Positions 46,250-57,700 of a DNA stretch of 64,000 nt are shown here, piece by piece. Origin of the DNA: Termitomyces sp. T153 (lineage: Eukaryota > Basidiomycota > Agaricomycetes > Agaricales > Lyophyllaceae); the NCBI GenBank assembly GCA_018296165.2, contig JACKQL020000034.1:1-64000 (forward strand). Reading direction: 5' to 3'. Position 1 is the first letter of the stretch; each line of letters opens with the position of its first letter. Both the position numbers and the translations under genes were made by a program. The notes under the pieces were generated by a model. That model worked only from the letters and a program-made list of their open reading frames with translations. It had not been told where the DNA came from and did not search any database.

Positions 46250-46458
46250 ACGTTGGGTTGGCTATGGATCTCTGGCAAGGGATGTTGATTTTGTTCTTCG
46301 TGAGATCTAGATTAGAATACACCATTATGGATAATAACACCGAAACGATCATAACTGGCAGTTTAATCTGGACGTACACACAATAAAATACATCTGATGT
46401 ACAATACCCTAAGCATACTGTATTCCGATCAGCATAGCTTGACACGAAAATAGACAGG

Positions 46459-47460
46459 TCAACGTACTCTCGTAAATGTTCCCATCGTTGTAAATGTCTC
46501 CTTCCGTTTTTCTCGATCTGGATTATCATACAAGCTCTTGATCGCCGCACTCATTCCTGCCTTGCGCTTCGCTTCCTCCATCGCAAGGCTGCTCGCCACT
46601 GCTCGACTCGCCGCTGCAACACTTGGGTTCAAACTTGGCTTTGCGTCCTCCTTTTTCTTCTTCGCTTGCTCCTCTTCACCATCTACAGCGGCCTTGCGCT
46701 TCTTACCTGATTTCTTCGGAGGAGGCTCGAGAAGGCGCTGGCGCTCCATCAATTCACACATGCGTTCTTCTTCTTCAGGAGATGGATTGAGCTGCAGGAT
46801 ATCCGTTGACGAAGAGTATTTCTTGCCGCACTGGGGACAGAGGCTGAGCTCGTCGTCCGAAGTTTGAGTGACAGTCTTGAGGCCTGCCTGCGAGAAGACG
46901 CAGCCACAGCTAGAGACATAGACAAAGGGTATCAGACCGTTCATCTCTCTGAGAGTGAGAGGGCAGATGAACTGTGGTCGTTCAGACCCGTCGGGTGCCG
47001 GTGCGCGGGAGGAGTTTGGGGCCAGATTGAGTTTCTTTATATCCTGTTGACGATTGTGTCAATAAGATGGAAAAGATACAAAGTCGGAAGACTGACCTTG
47101 AGAGAACGAATGTGCCCACAGATGGTCTCACCATCTCCATAAGCTGACTTATCCAGGAGGTACTCGATGATAGAATCCTTGTTGTACAACTTCCCGAGGG
47201 CACATGAAACGACAGGTTCTTCTAGTTTGCGCTATAGACTAATCTCAGAATACAGATACATTCTCGAGTTAATAGAAGTGACTTGCCTTGGAGAGAGCAC
47301 AGAAAAACCAGCGAGCTCGCGTCTGATTTGCCTTGTCGGCTTGCTCAGCCTGAAGGGTCCGTAAATACTTCTTCTAGTGATATGTAACACAAAGAAATAC
47401 CTTAGGCTTGCTCTTTACAAGATCTCTGCGATCGGGAATGCTTCCTCCATCATTGCCCAT
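46459..47460 (-). CDS. RTF2: Replication termination factor 2 (Rtf2 family)
   Basis: Four exons: 47460-47401, 47349-47287, 47231-47097, 47043-46459, giving 280 residues. N-terminus MGNDGGSIPDRRDLVKSKPK is the family hallmark. Then come NQTRARWFFCALSK, EEPVVSCALGKLYNKDSI (U-box/RING-like start) and DKSAYGDGETICGHIRSLKD. The modified RING follows (FICPLTLREMNG, VSSCGCVFS, LCPQCGKKY). The tail is basic and low-complexity (PPPKKSGKKRKA, EEQAKKKKED), consistent with nuclear location. In fission yeast, Rtf2 stabilises the stalled fork at the RTS1 barrier and affects splicing; the mammalian homologue acts at stressed forks. Intron 2 (47286-47232) starts with GC instead of GT (AAG/GCAAGT). Intron sizes are 51, 55 and 53 nt. 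Confidence 0.94.
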
Positions 47461-48420
47461 GACAAGCAGTGGGTGGCAATGCCAAGTTTGGTGATCCAGA
47501 TTTTTGCCGAACCCCGACTTGCGTGAGAATGGATGATAACATGCACATGAACAGCTTTTTACCTTGGCCTTCACTGTCCTTTGTCTGACCAGCCATTAAC
47601 TCTTCCTGTCCGACTAAATATCTTCTTCTCTTGTTCTGACCACCCGTTTTGCAGGCCCATTCCTCATCTTCATATCACTACGTGACAACATCGTAACGCT
47701 TAGAATACGCTCCATCACTGCAGCCACAAATACTCCCGTTCGAGTCGGTGCCCTAAATGTGAATAGAAAGCCAAGGCACATCGATAGTAAGGTTTATCTT
47801 GATATGTGCCCTATGCATCCATAACAGCTTGTTCTGGATGGTCTGCGCTTGATCGACCGAAGAAATGGTCATCGATAGCTAATCTTTCCGCATCAATGAG
47901 CTACTTCTGAGGGTAACTTTTGCAGAAGGAAAGGTAAAATGGGTCACAGTCAAACGTGTTCAAGAAACCCGTATGTTCTTTGATTGGATAAGATTTCGAC
48001 TTTTGTTGATACTTCTTAGTCGAAGTCTACTACAAAGGATACAAAAAGGTTTCCTGGACCACGCAGTTTCAAGACTGCTCCAGATCTGGTCTGTGATGGC
48101 TACTTGAATTTTCGAGTTTCTCACCGCACATAGGTCGAACAAGGTGATATTCGATGAAATGCAGACAAGACCCAATTTCGACTTTCGAAGCATATGGTAA
48201 ATCTGTATGGCGTTGCATTGTTCCTATGTCAATTACGACTAAAGGTCGTCGAAAAAAAAGTCGCGTGCAAGCTGCATCTAGAATAGCAGGGGAAGAGGTG
48301 GTCCGCCACCGTGCACATGTAGACCACTTCCGACAGAAGATATCGATAACACGACCCACCTATGTCATAGTAACTCATGACTGCATGGAAGTTGACACTT
48401 GATTAATATGTCCCGCATGC
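47461..48420. other. Intergenic region, no gene recognised
   Basis: Short open stretches on both strands (for example 47960-48193 and 48069-48359) show no recognised domain and no consistent exon chain. It contains the promoter of RTF2. Confidence 0.45.
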
Positions 48421-49200
48421 CAGGTTGTCGAAGAAAACAAGCAACTTCGAGAAAAGAATAATGACCTCAAGAGACAGCTAGGAGTGCTAATCCTTGTGAT
48501 TCCAGTTTCCTTAGGGAAGCAAGTGTTGAAACCTTCACTAATGATGAGATTTATGATATGGATGGCGAACCTGGTGGACAGGTTGAGGAAGTTGGGATGG
48601 CAGACAATTCTGTGCCTGGTCCCTCTCATTGCACATTGGGGGCCGAATTTTGTTCTCATCTCGTGATAACTCTATCGATGGCATGGATGCTGATGAAGGT
48701 CCAGTCAAAGGACCTTTGGGTTCCGTTACCTCCACTCCGTCTCATGAATCCGTATGTGAATATCCATTTGGGATCATTTGTACCTCTGATCATGCTTTTG
48801 CTCAGAGTACTTCTTCATCTGTTCTGAATTGTGATGCGGACATTGTCCATCTCGCAAAAGTGGAAAATGCACCAGAATCAACTGTTAGAGACTTTGAGTG
48901 CTCAAATCTCGGAGTTGGAGAAAAAAGCTGAGACAAGATGGAAAGTTAGTCGCACTATATTCTCGCGACAATTTACCAGCGCATGTGTTTGACTAACGAG
49001 CTCTATCTTCCAGATGTCACAATCGAAATCTTGCTTTTGACAGGAAGCGAGAAGGGCACTCAAAGCTTGCGGAGCAAAATCAAGGACAACAGATGCTATT
49101 ATCGAATTGAAAGACAAACTTGCAGTTACTCAGGAGCTATTAGACGTCTCTCGGAGAATAAGAGGACTAACGCTATAGAATGGGAGGGAAAAATCGATTG
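48421..49200 (+). pseudogene. Possible remnant of a coiled-coil protein gene
   Basis: Plus-strand segments in different frames read like heptad-rich exons: VVEENKQLREKNNDLKRQL (about 48423-48480), an acidic middle (DEIYDMDGEPGGQVEEVG), ISELEKKAE (near 48910) and TTDAIIELKDKLAVTQELL (near 49085). Some breaks could be introns (for example a 3' site TTCCAG near 49014), others look like frameshifts. No start or full chain could be built, so this is either a decayed gene or one with unusual splicing. Confidence 0.3.
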
Positions 49201-49629
49201 ATTGAAAAGTTGAGGACAGCGAGAACAATAAACTACCAAGATGAGAGCCACAAGGAGTTGCAGGTAAGGATGCCTGAGGAACGGCGCGTAAGTTTTCTTG
49301 ATTTGTGTCCTGTCCACATATGTGGATGGGCCTGAATGGAAAACGCAGCGTGCTCATTTAGGATCGCAGGAGTAGCTCATAGTTATTTACAGTATGAGCA
49401 AAAAAAAAAAAATCGAATGAAGTGTACCGACCCCACGCAATACTGAGTATTACTGACACGGCTCGAGCATGGTTGACGTCGTTTAGTGGGATAATCGAAA
49501 GATGACATACTAACTACACGCAGTAGTATACAGTCTGGGGTTCTTATCCGATCTTGAGAAGTCATCATAGCTATTCGCGATACTCGTAGAATTTGACTCA
49601 ATTGTTTGGGCGAGAGGACAAAGAGGAGA
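49201..49629. other. Intergenic region, nothing recognised
   Basis: Contains an A-run near 49397-49410 and probably the 3' region of MDM35. No gene seen. Confidence 0.45.
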
Positions 49630-49985
49630 TTATGCTAAACCTTCCGATGAAGGAGGAGGTGGAGGTTCTGTCAAAGGATTTTCATCTCGAGCTTGCTGAA
49701 GCAGCGTGTCGAGGCCTTTTGCTTTGACCGCTTTCTGATCCATAGGTCAGTTAAGTTACTACAAATTGCAATCAGACGTACCTGAACGCAGTTACGGTAA
49801 GTCTCCCATATCTTCCCGCATTTCTCGTTGAATTCGGCAGCTTTGCGTTGGGAGTAAGCTTCCCGCTGGGATGGTGACGAAGACGCAGCCACGGCGGGCT
49901 CGAGATAGCCTTCGAACCATGCGTTAAAGCAAGCGTCGTATTCGAGCTTGAGCTGCGTGCATTCCTGGGACAGACTGTGAGCCAT
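49630..49985 (-). CDS. MDM35: Mitochondrial intermembrane-space protein Mdm35 (TRIAP1 homologue)
   Basis: Two exons, 49985-49782 and 49734-49630, with a 47 nt GT-AG intron; 102 residues. It has the twin CX9C motif: CTQLKLEYDAC (residues about 8-18) and CGKIWETYRNC (about 56-66). FNAWFEGYLEP and, after the intron, KAVKAKGLDTLLQQARDENP follow, closing with a Pro-rich tail (TEPPPPPSSEG). The motif is oxidised in the intermembrane space by the Mia40 pathway. Mdm35 binds Ups1/Ups2-type proteins and enables phosphatidic acid and phosphatidylserine transfer between mitochondrial membranes. Compared with yeast Mdm35 (86 aa), the loop between the two motifs is longer (Ala/Ser-rich AVAASSSPSQREAY). It is transcribed divergently from ETR1, 329 bp apart. 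Confidence 0.94.
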
Positions 49986-50314
49986 GAGAGACAGACAATG
50001 AAATGATGATTGCCGTTGGGCTCAATTATTGACTTGATCAAATTGCCTTTCTTAGATTGCAATTTCAATCTCCGCTGTAAATATGATGGTGAAGCTCATG
50101 ATATGGTGAACTTTTCAGAGACTCATAATGGGAGAATTGAGAATTACCATTACCATATGCTCCAGAGCCTCTGCTACGTTAGAAAGGGATCCCTGCAGGA
50201 TTAAGGAAGATGTTGACTGTGCTCAGATGATGATGGCGTCATCGTTAAAAACTACTGGCCAGAAATGGTAATTTCTCGTCCGATCAATCTTGTGATTACT
50301 TCCTCCCCCTTTCA
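49986..50314. promoter_or_regulatory. Shared divergent promoter of MDM35 and ETR1
   Basis: 329 bp between the start codons of two mitochondrial genes. No strong TATA box was found. The arrangement allows co-regulation; no specific site was identified. Confidence 0.45.
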
Positions 50315-51707
50315 ATGGTTTTCTTCCCGACCCGACGGTTGTTCGCCGCATTCGCCAACCGCGCCGTCTTCTACGCTCAGCACGGTGACCCAACAAAGGT
50401 CCTCAATGTTCTCAGCTATCGATCTCTTCCTCCTCCAGCCAAAAACACGCTCAATGTCCGTTTCCTTCTTGCACCAATCAACCCGGCCGACATCAACGTT
50501 ATTGAAGGTGTTTATCCTGCCAAACCGGAGCCTAGATACGACCTTGTCCCATCAGGTTTGGGAAGCAGCGAAACATCAGTATTTGTCGCCGGAAACGAAG
50601 GACTTGCTCAAGTGGCAGAGGTGGGTGAGGGTGTGCAGGGTTTGAAGGAGGGTGACTGGGTAATTATGACCAAGCCGCAAGTTGGGACATGGTGCACAGG
50701 CAAAAACGTCGGGATGGACGATGTTGAGAAGGTTCCAAGAGTAGAAGGCCTAAGTGAAGTTCATGCAGCTACGATGACAGTGAACCCACCCTCGGCCTAC
50801 AATATGCTTCAGGACTATCTACGCCTTGAGGAAGGGGACTGGATCATTCAAAATGGGGCTAATAGCGCTGTGCGTTGCGTGTCGTGTAATATTTCTAGCG
50901 ATTCTGATCCATGTACAGGTTGGTCGAGCCGTGATACAAATTGCTGCTTCTCGTGGACTCAAGACTCTCAACTTTGTTCGACCACGGTACATATCTACTT
51001 TGACCAGCTAGTAATATCTTGATTTTACCGAACTAGTGATAATTTGCAAGACTTGGTCAATCAATTGGAAGACCTTGGCGCGACCAAGGTCCTTTCTTAT
51101 GAAGCGTTTTCCGACATATCTCTTCGTAAGGAAATTAAAGAGTGGACTGGAGGAAAGGTATACATCCTTTTCGCATGACAGTCCCATGCCTGACCACATG
51201 TTGAAAGGATATTCGGCTTGGCCTAAATTGTGTTGGTGGGTCTGACTCTGCCAATTTTCACCCTGAAGCCAGTTAATGTTCCGTAGGTGGCCCTGAAACG
51301 ACACAGATGGCGAGACTCCTCGGATTTGACGCACACCTTGTATCGTACGGTGCAATGTCGAAACAGCCTTTGTCACTGCCAACATCGCTTTTCATCTTCA
51401 AGAACCTGACGTGTCATGGCTTCTGGCAGAGTAGATGGTACAAGAACTCTGTTCGTGGCGATCGTGTACGCATCATGCAAATCCTTGCCAACCTTATGGG
51501 CCAGGGGAAGGTAAGTCGATAACCTTTCTAAGTCGTGCGAGAATCTTGATTATTGTGGCGCAGTTGAAGGAGCCTGCACATGAAATTGTGACGATCAGTC
51601 CGAAGGACTCTGATGAAGAAGCAGGCCATAAAGTAAGGGATGTCATTGCAAAAGCAGAAGGGGGACGTCGAGGGAAGAAGACGTTACTCAGATTTGATAA
51701 CGACTGA
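50315..51707 (+). CDS. ETR1: Mitochondrial enoyl-[acyl-carrier-protein] reductase (Etr1/MECR)
   Basis: Six exons: 50315-50869, 50919-50986, 51037-51157, 51208-51235, 51287-51510, 51564-51707, giving 379 residues. It is a medium-chain dehydrogenase/reductase of the NADPH quinone-reductase-like type that performs the last step of mitochondrial type II fatty-acid synthesis, supplying octanoate for lipoate. Seen: an Arg/Phe-rich N-terminus fit for mitochondrial import (MVFFPTRRLFAAFANRAV); YAQHGDPTKVL; the substrate loop LLAPINPADINVIEGVYP, whose Tyr position corresponds to the catalytic Tyr of the family; GNEGLAQVAEVGEGV; WIIQNGANSAVGRAVIQIA (Rossmann nucleotide-binding loop); LGLNCVGGPE; and YGAMSKQPLSLP. 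The length matches yeast Etr1 (380). Exon 4 is only 28 nt. The introns are 49-53 nt, GT-AG. Confidence 0.95.
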
Positions 51708-52786
51708 ACAAGTATAATTGCACAATTGCTTTGCGCCTGAGCTGACATACTCTTCCGTGTTACTCAAACACCATAGTTCAGAGAAAGATTATGCCACCGT
51801 CTTCGGAGAGGCTTCAAGATGTCATGCAGAGCCCAATGCTGACGTAGTTTATAACAATGTATAACACGACACTGTTGATCATCTAAAAGTTTGCGGGATA
51901 TGGTTCGATGGGCCGCATATGTCAAAAACATATCGAAACGGTAACGTCAATGCGGAGCGAGGTATGAAGGAGGGCGTGGAGGGTCGGATTTCTTGCGCCA
52001 CATGGTATAAACGGCCGTTCTGATCTAGCTTCTCCAAATGTCTAGACAGACCACGGTGATTCACATAAGGTCTGCAAACATTAAAGAGATGAATATCCGA
52101 TTATCAATGCGAATCACATCTTCCATTGGTGAAGAGTTCGGGAAGAGAATGATTCACCAAAGAGACGACAAGAACGACAGAGCGAGAAACACAAGTGGCC
52201 TGGTCTAATGCTTGTAACTTGTCACGGCCATTTAGAATTATGGATTTGCTTACCAGCAGAGTGGAATGAATATCACTAAGAAATTTTCCATACCAGTGCA
52301 GAATTCATCTGAGGATAACAATGTAGAATATCATGACTCCGGTGGTGAATTTTTGATCCATCTTTGGAGTATCCTTGGTGCATGTATCATGTCAAAATTA
52401 CTAGCCGTCGACATTGTGAATTTACATAAAGTGTAGTCACCTCCTTCGATTTATCCATTTAGTCGGAGCCAAAGATCCAAAATTTGTGCCCCAGCAAGCT
52501 TTGTAAAAGTAATTGAGAAGAATATCTTGGTACTATCTATCTATGAGTCGCAGATATATAAAATGAAAAACATCTGGAATGTTATGGTAGGTGCTCTACT
52601 GTTTGTTTCGTTGATATAGGTAATATGTGTGGGTATCAGACAAAGACGGGGACATATGTCACGAGCTTCTAAGGTAGCATATTTACACATGAATAGATAC
52701 AAGTCAACTCTAAATAAAAGCACGGGAATAAAAACGATGTGCGTCAAATTCGAGGGTTTCATTTGTGCTAAGAAACACTGTCTTTG
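51708..52786 (-). pseudogene. Decayed copy of a membrane-protein gene (relic A) in gene-poor DNA
   Basis: On the minus strand around 52230-52040 the sequence reads VFLALSFLSSLW, stop, IILFPNSSPMEDVIRI, FISLMFADLM, stop. It lines up with the better preserved paralogue at 52964-52787. It keeps the exon boundary in front of it (TCTGCTG/GTAAGC near 52252) but has in-frame stops. The rest of the interval shows no gene. Confidence 0.4.
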
Positions 52787-53080
52787 TTACAAAGCCTTCA
52801 ATGTTGTGATAAGCCACGTAAAGTATGCGAGATCTACCACTGAAATTGAAGTGATGACAGCGCGAAGGATCAAAGGATGCACATCTTCCATTGGAAGAGG
52901 GTTTAAAGAGAGCTTGGTACGCCACATAGCCAGGAAGAGCGCAAAAACGAGAAAGAGAATGTCCCTAGATGGGTATAAATGATTTTCCGAGGATCAGTCA
53001 TGAAATTGGCTATTTACCAGCAGAATGCGACGACGGGTGAGGCGAAGATAATCCACGGCACATATGAACACATTTGGCGG
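52787..53080 (-). CDS. C-terminal exons of a multi-pass membrane protein (partial, relic B)
   Basis: Two exons can be joined: one ending at 53018 (NVMKHRQMCSYVPWIIFAS, then PVVAFCW) and one at 52964-52787 (DILFLVFALFLAMW, LSLNPLPMEDVHPLILRAV, ISVVDLAYFTWLITT). They are separated by a 53 nt GT-AG intron and end in TAA at 52787-52789. The two long hydrophobic segments and the short basic link between them resemble the last helices of fungal seven-helix DUF6533/6534-like proteins; that family name is a guess. Upstream exons could not be linked, so the gene may be incomplete. A decayed paralogue lies about 750 bp downstream. Confidence 0.4.
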
Positions 53081-53570
53081 TGTTTCATGACGTTCTATCC
53101 TCACAACAAGGTCAGTCGATTTTAGATGGGGATGCAGAAAGGATCTCAAACCTTGTACTAGGCCATAGCGAAGGTGCTACTCCATGACCGAGTCCTTACG
53201 GAAATAGTACAATAATATGATTGCCGGCAGGAAGGTCTGGAAGAAGGGAGAATATCCCCTATCAAGACGAGAATGAGGTTGACTGCAAATGATACATGAT
53301 AGTAACGTACATAAGGGTTGTTCCCGCAATGGAAGCAATGATCACCCATATCTTGCGACATATGTGATCCAGCTAGCCCTCAATTTCCTGAGAGTGGAAT
53401 CAAGGGAACGTGTGATGGGCTCAGAAGTAGGATCAGACGACAGCAAAAGCACATGGTTCGATGCCGAGAATACGAGGATGACCCGGGCCCGTTATGAGCA
53501 TTGCATGGGCAGGCAATGTACAAGATCTCGCCTGACGTGTTTATATTCGTGCTACGTTCAAGCTCAACTC

Positions 53571-53654
53571 GGTCAGGTGCAATAGACGAAGTTGTGTTGT
53601 CGGTGCCGGTGTCGGTGTCGGTGTCAACATGGACAATCTGAGCATCCCGAAGGA
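53571..53654. repeat. 84 bp repeat, copy 1
   Basis: GGTCAGGTGCAATAGACGAA through CATCCCGAAGGA. It includes a GGTGTC hexamer array and is the same length as 55216-55299, with five differences, all transitions. Confidence 0.85.
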
Positions 53655-55215
53655 ATGGTGAGGCTTGAGATGCGAAGTATAAAGGGATGAAGAGTAGGAT
53701 TGGAAGACAAATGTAACGTGGGGCACATTCTATAGGTTGCTGGATAAAGGCAGGGTGAAAATATGTGTCGTATTTCTTATATGCATAACTCGGAGGGGAC
53801 CTCGAAGTAGAAGTCGGGGAAATCAGAGATCAGGAGATGTAGCATGATACAGCCTGAGCTGAACAAGTGTAAATAAAGACCAGGAAGCTTTCACGCACGC
53901 CATCCACAAGAGATGAGCATCAGGCTATTTATAATTCCAATCGTATCAATCCTGACCCGTGTGGGTGCCCGGATTGGATCTCGCACTCATCAAATATTGA
54001 GCTTTATGTCATAGACACATTTCAGCATCAAATATGGCATTTACGGTACTAAGTCACTGTGCTTAGACCGTGAGAGCAACCAGTGGTACAACCGAAGCTT
54101 GGAGAGCACAGATGAATTTCCGGAAGAAGGGTAACATCACCATTATTTGTCCTATGAGGCGAATTCTACGGCCATTTGTAGAATATAGAATATGAGTGGC
54201 AGACGACGGAGAAGGTATATGTTGTATATATACATCGCCTGAGTCGACAACGATCAATGTCCTGTGGCGCTAATTCCGTACGCCCGTGCTTGACGGCACC
54301 TGCCTCGTTGTTGTCTTGGTCATGCAGTTTTCACGGACGAATTGTGCAGCGTGCGATGCAGAGTATTCAGGGAGAAAAAGTAAGGCTAGCAAGCAAATGT
54401 AGTGCATAGTAGTACGCTGCGTGGACAGGAATGATGAACTTGGACATGGGAATATCGAAACTTGTCGGTTCAGTGCATTTGTAGGACCAGCAGAATGGGC
54501 AATAACCTCAGATAGTGCAAAAGCAGCTTCACAAATTCCGATGGTAGATCGTGGCGTCCGCAAGGACCCGCCTCCCACGAATTGTCCTTTAAGGTGACAC
54601 AAATTTAGGTGCATGTTCTCAGCAGTTCTTCTATAGAATTGGATACCATCACAATGGTAACTGTCGTTGGTTTTTGTTGCCCCTATCAGGACACGGGCCG
54701 GAACTGAATCATTAGCTTTTCGCTAAGAATACCAAGTGGGAATACGGAATCAAGACAGACCGTAGGAACTTGATTGATGAAAGGCTTTTTTGTGAGTCGA
54801 TCGCAAACACATGTCTTTGACGCTAACAACATTTCTGATGACCTCGGGCACTAGTATCATGGTATTCGAATCAATAAATTCTCTATTGAGATGACATCGC
54901 CCTTATGTAGAAGTGGTTGGACCACAGGGGAGATTTTACAGAAGTGACAGGTCTACAAGTTATTTCAAGGTTTGAAACGCTGGAAAACATCAGTGGCCAA
55001 GCTCTTGTCATGGAAAAAGCCGAGATATATGGTTACTTAACGGGACGGTACCTAATAGTAGAATTCTCCACTAATGGTTGTAATCGGGATCTAGAAACCT
55101 CGTGTACTCAGTGAATGTAGGTCATCTTTGAGGGAATGCTGTGGTCGCTGAAAACCCAATCATGGTAGGGTCTCTGGAATACAAAAGAGCCAGAATGACA
55201 GAATGATAGGATTCG

Positions 55216-55299
55216 GGTCAGGTGCAATAGACGAAGTCGTGTTGTCGGTGTCGGTGTCGGTGTCGGTGTCAGCATGGACGGTCTGAGCATCCCGAAGGA
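55216..55299. repeat. 84 bp repeat, copy 2
   Basis: 79 of 84 positions are identical to 53571-53654, with four GTGTCG-type repeat units in the centre. Confidence 0.85.
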
Positions 55300-56922
55300 T
55301 TATAGCAATAGATGATAGCACATTGTTGATGATCATGAAATTCGCTTTACCAAGTGAATGAGGAACCCCCTCAATCGATCGATGCTACCGAAGAAGGCGC
55401 AGCAAGGACGCATGAAAAAATCGTCAATTTCAAATGGCCGGAATATACGAATTGACCATGAACTATGGATTGTTTCTACTTAATTTTTGGGCGCTAAGAC
55501 ACCATCATGATGAGCAGTAATGTCAGGCCATAGGAAATGGATCCTGACATAACAGGCTCTCTCATATCGCGGTTTCGACAGTTCAGAAGTCAGGGAATGT
55601 TCGAGCGCCTGACTTGGTATTCGAAACTGAAAGCCTGACAGGAAGGGTAGATGAGGACAATGTCCTCGTCTGGCAGTAACCCTAATTCCATAAATTTTCG
55701 TTTTTTCATTGGGATGGACGACCACGTTTGACCATACGTTACTTTCTTGATAAGGACTATAGTCATAGATGATTCAAGATGAGCGATCTTGAAGGAAAAG
55801 TGAATGTCCCTCAACGGGGATCGGAGATTGGAGCAACCTATGTATGTTGCCCTGTCTTGGTGATTTCAGAAATCAGGGAAAGTCCTACATAGCCCTTGAC
55901 CGCGGAGATGTGGAGTGAGAAAAAGAGTCATTGTCGGTAACATGGGGATCCGGCAGTTCGTTCCGACCCCAAGGATTCTCAACTCGTAAATACATACGCC
56001 CAAAGCCTATTGATCACTTCATTGTAGCATATGAGACGAGTTGAGACCGTCAAATAATATTTCGAAGTAACCAGGTTCAGGGTTTCGAGGGGTCGGAGAG
56101 CGCAGAGGCTGACGGTGCTTTCGCACCGCTAGAAATTGATCTAGGTATGTTCATTTAAGGTTCATGAACATGGGCGAACGAGGCATTGAGTGTAAGAAAC
56201 GCACCTTGATGGAGAACAGAGGCCCACGGGAGTCGACTTGTTCTGATCTAGTCCACGCGGTTGTGACCATTCTGGACGGTGGGAACGTGCGACACTCATC
56301 AATATTAGCTATCTGGAATGATGATCAGTTCATTAGATGGAAATCAAAAGCTTCGAGGGGCCGGAAAGTACGGGCCGGAAAAGGAGTGATTCTATCATAC
56401 CTTGAAAAAGGACAGAGACCCACATGTAAGTAAGTTGCTCCAAGATAGTGGCTTTGTCATTTCAGGCAAGAAAGGACGTCGTGGTGGATAAGAACAATGT
56501 ACCCACTAATCCTGTACCTTGAAGCTTGGAATGTCGCGGATTCCTTGACGAAGGAAGAGAATAACGGTTCCCGAAATATCAAGAATGGGGCTTATTTTAC
56601 AGGTTGCAAGTCTGGTGCCGTTCGAAAAGAGTATCAGTCAAGGAGGACTCTTTCTACATACAAGTCAAGACAGGATTGAAAGTTCAAAGGAATGTCACCT
56701 GGTTCATAGATAAAGACATAACCACCGTGGAGTGATTATATCCTTGTTAAAAGATAGGCCGATTTCACCACGCTCTGACCTGGCTCCGGGTTAGTATAAG
56801 TATGGAGTGTCTTAGCTTGAGGTTGGACAGGCACTCAGGCTCCAGATCGCGGTCGCATTCGATCTAGGCTCAAAGTAAGGGAATAATAGGTCAGCGAAAA
56901 AAGGTATCATTCAGAATATATG

Positions 56923-57700
56923 CTATCGACTCTTTCTATCCTCAAAGAAGCGCTGGCAAGAGATGTAAGAAGCGGCGGCAGTCAAGAGCTGAGGGCGCGC
57001 ACCTTAAGATGACGAAGCTGCCATGCACACGTCGCGATCAAAAGAATGATCTGCGCGATGCTATACCACACCGCACGTGCATTAGTAGCCTCACTAAGAT
57101 CACGATAGTCTGCCTCTCTCTCCCTCTGATACTGCTGCTCCCTCCTAATCTCCTCGAGCTTGACGTTAAGGTCGCGCACCTTGGCCGCAAGACCAGATAC
57201 GTGCGTGCGGTCGTGTTCGACGTCTGGTTTTGTTGTGCCGACGACAATATCGAGGTAGAGGCGAATGTGGGTGTGCGAGAACCAGGATGTATAGTTGGTG
57301 GAGAGGCAGATGGAGTGGTCGCCTGCGTCGTGGGAGGTAAAGGTGAACTTGCCCTCTGGGGGACCGGTGGTTTTGACGAGGACGTCTTCGCTCTCGGATT
57401 CCTGGAAGGCGTTGGTCGAGGGTAGCGGTGTGGAGAAAGATACGTACGACTACTTCGACGATGATGCCGAGCTCTGGGTTTGGCTTGTAACCCTGGGCGC
57501 CCTCTGACCACTCGAGAGCACGGTATGTCCCTAGAAAATGCAGTGAGACGTGCCCCAAAGTGCCAAGAATTCTGCTGACCCTCGACAACAGTGTCTGTGG
57601 GAAGTTCTTCTATAAAACAGCGTTTTTGGTTTGCATCGAGATAAAAATGCAGAGCGCGTGCCGTCGCCGCGAGAAACAGAGAAAACAGCACAACACGCAT
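56923..57700 (-). CDS. p24 family cargo receptor, alpha type (emp24/gp25L, Erp-like)
   Basis: Four exons: 57700-57580, 57530-57448, 57401-57003, 56952-56923, giving 210 residues. Start chosen at 57700 because MRVVLFSLFLAATARA is a clean signal peptide before LHFYLDANQKRCFIEELP; an in-frame ATG at 57742 would add 14 residues. The GOLD domain has the paired Cys in KRCFIE and DHSICLSTNYTSW, with TGPPEGKFTFTSHDAGDHS between them. A coiled coil follows (VRDLNVKLEEIRREQQYQRE), then one membrane helix (VWYSIAQIILLIATCAW) and the cytosolic tail RHLKRFFEDRKSR. The FF motif binds COPII and the dibasic end binds COPI, as known for p24 proteins cycling between ER and Golgi. The last exon encodes only nine residues plus the stop, yet carries the whole sorting signal. 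Introns are 46-50 nt. Confidence 0.95.

Larger units (their letters stand above)
53081..56922. other. Gene-poor stretch with an 84 bp dispersed duplication
   Basis: No convincing gene. Minus-strand hydrophobic peptides near 53160-53330 and 54060-54140 may be further relics of the membrane-protein family. A 45-codon minus-strand frame ending at 54270 (MHYICLLALLFLPEYSASHA start) looks like a signal peptide, but there is no support beyond that. Copies of an 84 bp segment lie at 53571-53654 and 55216-55299. A 6 bp stem with a tetraloop (CGGTGCTTTCGCACCG) lies near 56113. Confidence 0.4.

Noticed and set aside
53590..53630. GGTGTC array as a CRISPR-like or minisatellite locus
   Set aside because: Only three to four direct hexamers, no spacers; better described as part of the 84 bp repeat.
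54270..54614. Small secreted protein gene on the minus strand
   Set aside because: A signal-like start is present but there are no Cys pattern, no exon support and no homologous copy to back it.
56105..56135. Perfect 6 bp stem with tetraloop, possible rRNA or structured RNA piece
   Set aside because: No neighbouring sequence resembles rRNA or another RNA family, and short stems occur by chance.
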